The position numbers and the translations under genes were made by a program. A stretch of 53,941 nucleotides of DNA from an uncultured Lachnospiraceae bacterium. Lineage in GTDB: Bacteria; Bacillota; Clostridia; Lachnospirales; Lachnospiraceae. The stretch is taken from NCBI GenBank assembly GCA_910589635.1, contig CAJUTD010000005.1, positions 5,887-59,827 of the forward strand, read 5' to 3'. Shown piece by piece: positions 45,025-51,997 of the stretch. Below the pieces are notes generated by a model, which saw only the letters and a list, made by a program, of their open reading frames with translations, made no database searches and was not told the origin of the DNA. The stretch's first letter is position 1; every line of letters starts with the position of its first letter.

Positions 45025-46035
45025 ATGAGCAGGAACATGCACGGTTTTGGCGCAATGATTAAGAAACTAAAACAGAGCCCCAAAAGAATTGTTTTCACAG
45101 AGGGCAGCGACCCACGTATCTTAGAAGCCGCTTCAAGACTTCTGGCTTCCAATTTCCTGACGCCGCTTTTGGTCGGCACCCAGGAGGAAGTGGAAGAGGC
45201 CGCAGAGGAATACGGTTATAATATCCGCGGGGCACAGATTATCGACCCTGCGAACTTTGAAAAGATGGACGAGATGGTGGAAATGCTCTGCGAGCTCAGA
45301 AAAAGCAAAAACCTACAGCCGGAAAGAGCGCGGGAAATACTGCTGCAAGGCAATTATTTCGGAACGATGCTGGTGAAAATGGGATACGCCGACTCCCTTC
45401 TTGGCGGCGCTACTTACACCACGGCGGACACGATCCGTCCGGCGCTGCAATTAATCAAAGCAAAACCGGGACACAACATTGTGTCGTCCTGTTTCATCCT
45501 GGTACGTCCTTCTGCTACTGGTGAAAACGAAGTGCTTGCCATGGCAGACTGTGCGATCAATATCAAACCGAACGAAGACGAGCTTGCCGAGATCGCCATT
45601 GAAGCTGCCAAATGCGGACAGCTTTTCGGCATTGACCCTAAGGTTGCATTCCTTAGCTATTCCACGCTCGGCTCCGGTGCAGGCGAAGACGTAGACAAGA
45701 TGCACAATGCCGCTATCAAGGCAAAAGCGCTTAACCCGAATCTCCCCATCTCCGGCGAAATGCAGTTTGATGCTGCCGTTTCCCCGCGTGTCGCACGCAC
45801 AAAATGCCCGGACGATCCAGTTGCCGGACATGCTAACGTATTTATCTTCCCGGATATCAATGCCGGAAATATCGGTTACAAAATTGCGCAGCGTATGGGT
45901 AACTTTGAGGCATACGGCCCCATTCTTCTGGGATTGAATTCCCCCATCAACGACTTGTCAAGAGGCTGTAACGCAGACGAGGTATATTCTATGGCAATCA
46001 TTACCGCCGCTCTGGTCGACGAAGAGCTGGAATAA
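45025..46035 (+). CDS. pta: Phosphate acetyltransferase
   Basis: This 336-residue enzyme interconverts acetyl-CoA and acetyl phosphate, the step before ATP formation by acetate kinase in fermentation. The chain is the single-domain short form. Typical stretches are RIVFTEGSDPRIL, GATYTTADTIRPALQLI, and the C-terminal SGEMQFDAAVSPRVARTKCP with GHANVFIFPDINAGNIGYKIAQR. The start has AAGGAGGATTTATAAT. It is alone on the plus strand and ends in a strong terminator; ackA, often next to pta, is not in the downstream sequence. Confidence 0.96.
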   Translation: MSRNMHGFGAMIKKLKQSPKRIVFTEGSDPRILEAASRLLASNFLTPLLVGTQEEVEEAAEEYGYNIRGAQIIDPANFEKMDEMVEMLCELRKSKNLQPERAREILLQGNYFGTMLVKMGYADSLLGGATYTTADTIRPALQLIKAKPGHNIVSSCFILVRPSATGENEVLAMADCAINIKPNEDELAEIAIEAAKCGQLFGIDPKVAFLSYSTLGSGAGEDVDKMHNAAIKAKALNPNLPISGEMQFDAAVSPRVARTKCPDDPVAGHANVFIFPDINAGNIGYKIAQRMGNFEAYGPILLGLNSPINDLSRGCNADEVYSMAIITAALVDEELE

Positions 46036-46052
46036 TCTTTTGCTAATGCACG

Positions 46053-46092
46053 AAAAAACCCCCGGTTACACAAATCTGTACCCGGGGGTTTT
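46053..46092. terminator. Bidirectional terminator between pta and the chemoreceptor gene
   Basis: The arms AAAACCCCCGG (46055-46065) and CCGGGGGTTTT (46082-46092) form an 11-bp stem, with T-runs on both strands. The genes converge here, so it serves both. Confidence 0.93.
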
Positions 46093-46141
46093 CATATTCT
46101 GCCGCTTACCTTCTTCTCACAGAGGAGGCCCCTGTCCGGCT

Positions 46142-48229
46142 CTACTCCTGCATACGGAAGCGCGCTACAATCTCTTTCAGTTTCTCAATATTGCTCTGGT
46201 TATGCTCGATGAGGTCGCTGTTTGTCCCGACAACCCCGGCCATTTCCTGCGTCTTTCCAGCAATTTCAGTGATGCCCTCCGCTGCTTCCATCGTCGTCTG
46301 GCTCACATGTTCCACAGCTTCCGCAATATTTACAATGGCAGTCAGAAGCGTCTCTACCTGGCTGTTGATATCGCCCATATTCTCTTCTACTCCGGCCGCG
46401 TCAACCGTGTACTGCTCTGCAACCTCCATAAAATCTCCGTAATCTTTGAGCACTGTCTCCTCAAGGAAGTTCATGCTCTCGTCAAGACATGACGTCATGT
46501 TGCCTACCGCCTGGTTGACCTCTGCAATAATGCCATTGATATCGCCGACTGCGTCCGAAGTCTGGTCTGCCAAAGCCCCGATTTCACCGGCTACTACGGC
46601 AAAGCCCCTTCCAGCCTCGCCGGCTCTCGCTGCCTCGATAGAAGCGTTCAGGGCCAACAGGTTTGTCTGGGAAGAGATATCTAAAATTGCCTGGGTCAGC
46701 TCGTTGATATGCGACACCGCCTTGGCCTGTTCCATGGCCTCTTTCGTCTTCTCCTGCACGCTGGCGTACATTTCCCGTGTGCGCTCGCTGGCGCTTCTGG
46801 TGCTGCCTTTCAACTTCTCTGCCCTGCCGCGGATTTCTATAGAATTGCTCTTACCTGCATCGGAACGCCCACGGATTTCCTCTGCCCTGCCGCGGATATC
46901 CGCTATCGTGGTATTGACCGTCTCCATCGTGTCTGCCGTCTCCTGCATAGCTGCCGCCAATTCCTGTGTAGTCGCGGAATTATCCTCGCTCATGTGGTTT
47001 ACTTTCTCTGTGGTCTCAGAAAGCCTTTCCATACTATCCGCCATATCTATATATGCCTGCCGTATGTTATCTACCATTCCACGCAAGCTGTCCCGCATAT
47101 CGTGAAGGGACTTCGCCATATTTCCGGTCTCGTCTCTTTTCTTATAAAGGCTTTCGCTCGATTTATAATGGACAAAATTAAACTTTGCCGTCTCTCCTAC
47201 AATCGTATCAATCTGCCGAATCGGTTTCGTCAGGGAAATGCTGATTAAAAATCCCATCACTGCAGCTATCAGAATTGCAACCACCGCCCCGATGAATATA
47301 AGTATCTGCATATTTCTTTCCTGTGCCTCAAATTCGGCTCTGGGCACTGTCAGAATAAATTTCATGCCATTTACCAAGGACGTATAGCACATATTCTTCT
47401 TCGTGCCAGTCCATTGATAGGAATGCGTTATCATCTCCTGTTCCGGCTGTGTCAGCTTTGCCACAATCATATCCAGCCCAGCGTCAATCATGCTGCTTCC
47501 CGTATCAAGTTCCTTATGATACATGACATTCCCCTGCTCGTCGGCAAGAAACGCATAACCGCTGTCAAAGACGCTAGAGGAGTCCAGGATATTCGTAAAC
47601 GTATTAAAATCGATATCCATTCCGATAATTCCCACGGATTCCCCATCCACAAAAATCGGAACAACATAGGAAATCATATAGACGTTGATATTGGAGTTCA
47701 AATAGGGTTCCATCCATGTCGGTTTCTGATTTCCCACCGGGATATAGTACCAGCCCACATGCTCCAAATCATCCGGCTCATACATTGTGAAATCCGTTGG
47801 CTCCACCTCCTGGAATTCACTTTCCGCAGAATCCCTCGTGTAGAAAACGCCGCTGGTCGGCTCCGTAAATTCCGGGTTGTAACGAATATAAACGCTCATG
47901 GCTCCCTGTGTATGTACCGCCGCCTGTTTCAATGTCGGCGCAATCTTGTCTGTATAACTATCCACATATGCAGCATCGGACTTAAACTTCGCAAAATCAT
48001 CCAGCTCGGATATGGCAAGGTCATTCAATGTATCTACCGACTGGGCAACCTGTTCCATCATACTGTCTAATTTCCTGCTTTGGTTCTCACAAACCAGAGC
48101 CATCTTTTCCTCCGAATTCTCTTTGGAACCTCTGGAACTCTCATAAATACTGATACTCCCACAAATGACAGTTGAAATCAAAGAACACATTAAAACCGCC
48201 AGGATGATTTTTGTCTTAATGCTTTTCAT
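46142..48229 (-). CDS. Methyl-accepting chemotaxis protein, dCache-type sensor (second copy)
   Basis: The 695-residue chemoreceptor has TM1 at about 8-28, an extracellular dCache-type sensor (about 35-295), TM2 at about 300-322 (LIFIGAVVAILIAAVMGFL), HAMP to about 375, and a signalling coiled coil to the end. The conserved tip is near 516-546 (SQTNLLALNASIEAARAG). It is a different receptor from the one at 7996: the sensors share little visible similarity. The start has AAAGGGGAC. It lies 92 bp after an orphan LytTR regulator in the same direction. Ligand unknown. Confidence 0.93.
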   Translation of the reverse strand: MKSIKTKIILAVLMCSLISTVICGSISIYESSRGSKENSEEKMALVCENQSRKLDSMMEQVAQSVDTLNDLAISELDDFAKFKSDAAYVDSYTDKIAPTLKQAAVHTQGAMSVYIRYNPEFTEPTSGVFYTRDSAESEFQEVEPTDFTMYEPDDLEHVGWYYIPVGNQKPTWMEPYLNSNINVYMISYVVPIFVDGESVGIIGMDIDFNTFTNILDSSSVFDSGYAFLADEQGNVMYHKELDTGSSMIDAGLDMIVAKLTQPEQEMITHSYQWTGTKKNMCYTSLVNGMKFILTVPRAEFEAQERNMQILIFIGAVVAILIAAVMGFLISISLTKPIRQIDTIVGETAKFNFVHYKSSESLYKKRDETGNMAKSLHDMRDSLRGMVDNIRQAYIDMADSMERLSETTEKVNHMSEDNSATTQELAAAMQETADTMETVNTTIADIRGRAEEIRGRSDAGKSNSIEIRGRAEKLKGSTRSASERTREMYASVQEKTKEAMEQAKAVSHINELTQAILDISSQTNLLALNASIEAARAGEAGRGFAVVAGEIGALADQTSDAVGDINGIIAEVNQAVGNMTSCLDESMNFLEETVLKDYGDFMEVAEQYTVDAAGVEENMGDINSQVETLLTAIVNIAEAVEHVSQTTMEAAEGITEIAGKTQEMAGVVGTNSDLIEHNQSNIEKLKEIVARFRMQE

Positions 48230-48321
48230 ATAAGTCCCCTTTCTTTTATTCTCATAATTATCTAAATTTTATCATGTATTGGAAAAAAAATCTACTGAAT
48301 ATCGACATTTTCGACAACCGT

Positions 48322-49068
48322 TTAGCAGTTTTTGTATTGATCGGAAATAAAAGAAAGATACGCTTTTTTTAAATTCAAAAAATTCTTCCTGCTGACAGGA
48401 ATATTTACGCCGCTATCCATTGTCACGCTGTTTTGGTTTATCGTCCGCACCTGGCTGAGATTGATTAAAAATGACTTGTGGACGCAGATAAAATCTGAGG
48501 AATGCAAAAATTCCTTTATTTCCACTTCAAAAGATTTCCGTATATAAATACTAGTTATTTTTGTTCCGTCTATCAGATGGATTTCCAGTCTCCGGGAAGC
48601 GCTTTCAATATATTCTATCTCTGAATAAGCAATAGATTCCAGCCCCTTCTTTGTCTTGACCAGATACACGGGTCTTTTTAGGGGAGCCGTCTGTGCCAGG
48701 GCATAATCCAGCGCTTCAAAAAAACGGCTTTCCTCAATCGGTTTCAACAAATACCTCACTGCATGGATATCATATGCATTCATTGCAAAATCATCCGAGG
48801 AAGAAACATAGATAATAATGCTTTTCTGGCTGTTTTTTCTGATTTCCCTCCCCAAATCAATCCCTGTCATCTCTGACATGATAATATCCAAAATATATAA
48901 ATCCGCCGGTTTCTCCTCTTGTATATTTTGCAATAAAAGGGAGGCATCTGAAAATTTGTCTATTTCAAAATTAACGCCACAATGGCAGGCGCTATATTTC
49001 AACAGCAGGTTTTCCAAATCCGTAAGGTCTGTCAAGTCGTCATCGCAGATTACAAGCCGCATCATCAT
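48322..49068 (-). CDS. LytTR-family response regulator, orphan
   Basis: The 248-residue protein has a receiver domain (about 1-120). The phospho-acceptor Asp is near residue 60 (YILDIIMSEMTG), with acidic DDD near the N-terminus and a Lys in RYLLKPIEE. A LytTR DNA-binding domain follows (about 140-240; YIESASRRLEIHL, FICVHKSFLINL). This is the AgrA/VirR type that binds direct repeats upstream of its targets. Three ATG codons in a row leave the start uncertain by two residues. No histidine kinase gene is adjacent. The downstream gene is a chemoreceptor. Confidence 0.92.
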   Translation of the reverse strand: MMMRLVICDDDLTDLTDLENLLLKYSACHCGVNFEIDKFSDASLLLQNIQEEKPADLYILDIIMSEMTGIDLGREIRKNSQKSIIIYVSSSDDFAMNAYDIHAVRYLLKPIEESRFFEALDYALAQTAPLKRPVYLVKTKKGLESIAYSEIEYIESASRRLEIHLIDGTKITSIYIRKSFEVEIKEFLHSSDFICVHKSFLINLSQVRTINQNSVTMDSGVNIPVSRKNFLNLKKAYLSFISDQYKNC

Positions 49069-49122
49069 TCGTCCCTTTCAACCTCTAATTAATTTTCTAT
49101 CGAAATATCCATATTGATAAGC

Positions 49123-49128
49123 ATTATA
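49123..49128 (-). promoter_or_regulatory. Probable -10 box of the LytTR regulator gene
   Basis: TATAAT on the minus strand, preceded by TG, lies 55 bp before the start. The -35 region is weak (ATTTAC at 17 bp). Confidence 0.45.
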
Positions 49129-49243
49129 CACCATTTTAAGAAAAAGTAAATCCAATTTTGGAATGAGAGCTGCAAGCGGATTTCCATGCGAAAAAACAGA
49201 TATGAAACGCGAAAAATGGGGACTGGGTGTAAATTTCTCTGTT

Positions 49244-49252
49244 TGTTATAAT
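49244..49252 (+). promoter_or_regulatory. Extended -10 promoter of the hemerythrin-REC gene
   Basis: TGTTATAAT matches the TGnTATAAT extended -10 form and lies about 100 bp before the ATG at 49351. The -35 position has no consensus. Confidence 0.5.
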
Positions 49253-49350
49253 TAAGATGTATTTTTGCGTTTCTCTGCTCAAGAGCCCATCCAAGGAGTC
49301 CTCGCCGGCAGGGAATTTTTATGACTGAGAAAATTAAAAGGAGAGCATCT

Positions 49351-50721
49351 ATGGGAAATCAATTAGTATGGAACAACCGGTATGACATTGGTGTAGATAT
49401 TATTGACAGGGAACATAGAAAACTGTTCCGCATTCTTAATAAACTTTTTGCCATTGGACAGAAAGAGGAAAAGAGCCAATGGGTGTGCCAGGAAGCCGTA
49501 AAATATTTTAAGGACCATTCCACGCAGCATTTTCAGGATGAAGAGGATTATATGGCTTCTATCGATTATGACGGGCTGGAAATGCATAAACGCATCCATG
49601 ATAATTTTCGCGAGATAACGCTGCCTGCCCTCGAGAAGGAACTGGAACAAAAAGATTATTCGGAAAACGCAATCGACCATTTTTTCGGCGTGTGCGCAGG
49701 TTGGCTGATTGGGCATACGCTGGCGGAAGACCAGGCAATTGTAAGCGGAGAAAGCATCCGGCAATGGGAGAACCTTATGCCGGAAGAAGAACAGGCAGTC
49801 ATGGGGCAGGCAATCATCAGCCAGCTCTACGGCATGTTCCGCTTGGAATCACGGCTCATCAGCAACTGTTATGGCGGAGAAAAATTTGGAAATGGCATCT
49901 ACTACCGCCTGATCTACAACACGAAGGAAAAAAAGAGATGGGAGTTCCTTCTGGTTTTTGAAGAGCGCCTGATTGTCAAGACCATCGGCAGCGTCATGGA
50001 AACAAAATCCAAGACGATAAACGTTATGCTGATGAACGTTGCCCGGTATACGGCGAGACAGTTCGTGGGGCATATAAAAGAACATTTCCCATCCCTGGCA
50101 GACGCCGATGTAAAGGATGAACAGCTGCTTACATATGAGCAGTTCCAAAAAGTATTTGAGAAACACAGCCCGCAATACAGCCTGCTGTTTGACACCGGGA
50201 AAGGATATTTTGCGTATTGCATGACAGTGGGCGATATTCTCCAGAATGAAGATATTGGTATCTCCATTACCGAAAATGCTATGGCGGAGGTTGAGAAATA
50301 CTTAAATGAGAATAAAGCCGAAAAGATTGCCAACAGCAAGAAAAAGAAAATTCTGGTTGTAGACGATTCCGATTTTATGCTGGAAACCATGCAGCAGCTG
50401 TTAGGAACGGATTATGAGGTTCTCACGGCAACATCCGGTTTATCCGCTTTCCGCAGCATTACGCTTGACCGGCCGGATTTGATTCTCCTGGATTATGAGA
50501 TGCCAGTGTGCAAAGGAAGCCAGATACTGGAAATGATTCGCTCTGAGAAAGACTTTGCAGATATTCCGGTTATCTTTTTAACCAGCAGGGTGGACAGGGA
50601 AAGCGTAAAAAAGGTAGTAGAGCTTAAACCGCAGGGGTATCTGTCCAAATCACTTACACCGGATTTGGTAAAAAAAGAGGTAGACCAATTTTTTGAAAAA
50701 CAAAGCCAGACAGATAACTGA
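49351..50721 (+). CDS. Bacteriohemerythrin fused to a response-regulator receiver domain
   Basis: About 456 residues. The ATG at 49351 has AAAAGGAGAGCATCT upstream and is preferred over one 30 bp earlier. An N-terminal hemerythrin domain (about 1-130) has the diiron ligands in IIDREHRKLF, HSTQHFQDEEDYM and MHKRIHDNF, plus a late His in IGHTLAEDQ. A middle region (about 140-320) has alternating strands and a long helix and matches no domain I am certain of. A C-terminal receiver domain (about 329-456) has VDDSDF, phospho-acceptor Asp near 380 (LLDYEMP) and Lys in GYLSKS. It could bind oxygen or report redox state and take phosphate. There is no output domain after REC and no adjacent kinase. 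Confidence 0.9.
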   Translation: MGNQLVWNNRYDIGVDIIDREHRKLFRILNKLFAIGQKEEKSQWVCQEAVKYFKDHSTQHFQDEEDYMASIDYDGLEMHKRIHDNFREITLPALEKELEQKDYSENAIDHFFGVCAGWLIGHTLAEDQAIVSGESIRQWENLMPEEEQAVMGQAIISQLYGMFRLESRLISNCYGGEKFGNGIYYRLIYNTKEKKRWEFLLVFEERLIVKTIGSVMETKSKTINVMLMNVARYTARQFVGHIKEHFPSLADADVKDEQLLTYEQFQKVFEKHSPQYSLLFDTGKGYFAYCMTVGDILQNEDIGISITENAMAEVEKYLNENKAEKIANSKKKKILVVDDSDFMLETMQQLLGTDYEVLTATSGLSAFRSITLDRPDLILLDYEMPVCKGSQILEMIRSEKDFADIPVIFLTSRVDRESVKKVVELKPQGYLSKSLTPDLVKKEVDQFFEKQSQTDN

Positions 50722-50738
50722 TAAGCAAAAGAAATGAT

Positions 50739-50755
50739 TGGCACGAAACGGGCAT
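50739..50755 (+). promoter_or_regulatory. Possible sigma-54-type promoter before the LysM-GH18 gene
   Basis: TTGGCACGAAACGGGCAT contains GG, ten bases, then GC, the invariant -24/-12 spacing, and matches TGGCACG of the consensus. The -12 half is GGGC rather than TTGC. It lies about 70 bp before the start. Confidence 0.3.
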
Positions 50756-50821
50756 AAACCTCGCTGTGGGGAACACTTTTACCAGCCGCACATATTGTAA
50801 GAAAAAAGGTTTTTGCATGTT

Positions 50822-51997
50822 ATGAGAATCTATATCGTACAACCAAATGACAGCGTTGATGAAATTGCCTCCTCACAGAACGTTTCCGCCCAGTCCATCA
50901 TCTACGACAACCAGCTCGTATATCCCTATGCCCTTGCTGTGGGGCAGGCGCTTCTGCTGACTGAACCCGGAGAGGAGGATTTGGGCAGCCCGGATTCTGG
51001 CAGCTCAAATCCACCCGACACATCCGCATATCCGGCTTATGTGGGCGGTTACGCTTACCCCTTTATCAGCCGCTGGGTGCTGCAGCAGACGCTTCTCTAC
51101 CTCTCAGATTTGTTCATCTTCTCTTATGGATTTACAACGGAAGGAACACTCATTCCCCCTCTCATAGACGATACATTCATGATTGCGATGGCAAAGGATT
51201 TCGGCGTCGCCCCCATCCTGACGCTGACGCCATTCGGGCCTGACGGGCAATTCAGCAACTACTTGATTTCCCAGGTGGTAAACAATGAGGCTGCGAAACT
51301 GCAATTAATAGAAAACCTTACCACCCAGGTAAAGGAGCGTGGCTTTGAGGGCGTAGACATTGATTTTGAATATATTCTTCCCGAAGATAAATTTGCATTT
51401 ACAAATTTCGTACGCGATGTGCGCGATGCCATCAATGCCTTGGGGTACTTGGTCTCCGTCGCGCTCGCGCCTAAAACCTCCGACACGCAGACAGGGCTTC
51501 TCTATGAAGGGAAGGATTATGGATTGCTGGGAGAGGCAGCGGATTACGTGCTGTTGATGACATACGAATGGGGTTACACATACGGCCCGGCGATGGCTGT
51601 CGCTCCCATCAACAAAGTCCGCCAGGTCGTGGAATACGCCCTGACAAGGATTCCTGCCAAAAAAATCAACCTCGGCATCCCCAATTATGGATACGACTGG
51701 ACGCTTCCCTTTGTCCAGGGCACATCCAAAGCTACCACTATCGGAAATGTCGAGGCTGTTCAGATTGCAATTTCCAGAGGCGCAGACATCCTCTTTGATG
51801 AGACCTCGCAGGCTCCCTATTTCAACTATGTACTGGACGGGCTCACGCACGAAGTGTGGTTCGAGGACGTGCGCAGCCTTACCGCCAAGTTTAACCTTGT
51901 CAAAGAATATGGGCTCCGCGGCATGAGTTACTGGCAAATTATGCAACTCTTCCGCGCCAACTGGCTGTTATTGAACGATACGTTTACCATCCGCTGA
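50822..51997 (+). CDS. LysM-GH18 protein (YaaH-type spore cortex/wall hydrolase family)
   Basis: About 391 residues. A LysM domain (about 1-45, RIYIVQPNDSVDEIASSQNV) is followed by a Pro/Ser-rich linker and a GH18 barrel (about 65-391). The catalytic DxxDxDxE motif is present near 177-185 (GFEGVDIDFEYI), with the Glu as acid. YaaH-type enzymes act on spore cortex and germination, though LysM-GH18 proteins also occur outside sporulation. No signal peptide is visible, which fits a mother-cell coat protein better than a secreted one. The ATG at 50822 is chosen; a TTG nine bases upstream lies closer to AAAGG. It overlaps the convergent aminopeptidase gene by 14 bp. Confidence 0.88.
   Translation: MRIYIVQPNDSVDEIASSQNVSAQSIIYDNQLVYPYALAVGQALLLTEPGEEDLGSPDSGSSNPPDTSAYPAYVGGYAYPFISRWVLQQTLLYLSDLFIFSYGFTTEGTLIPPLIDDTFMIAMAKDFGVAPILTLTPFGPDGQFSNYLISQVVNNEAAKLQLIENLTTQVKERGFEGVDIDFEYILPEDKFAFTNFVRDVRDAINALGYLVSVALAPKTSDTQTGLLYEGKDYGLLGEAADYVLLMTYEWGYTYGPAMAVAPINKVRQVVEYALTRIPAKKINLGIPNYGYDWTLPFVQGTSKATTIGNVEAVQIAISRGADILFDETSQAPYFNYVLDGLTHEVWFEDVRSLTAKFNLVKEYGLRGMSYWQIMQLFRANWLLLNDTFTIR

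Noticed and set aside
49250..49350. c-di-GMP riboswitch before the hemerythrin-REC gene
   Set aside because: The leader is about 95 bases and shows no GEMM-type core or tetraloop receptor pattern.
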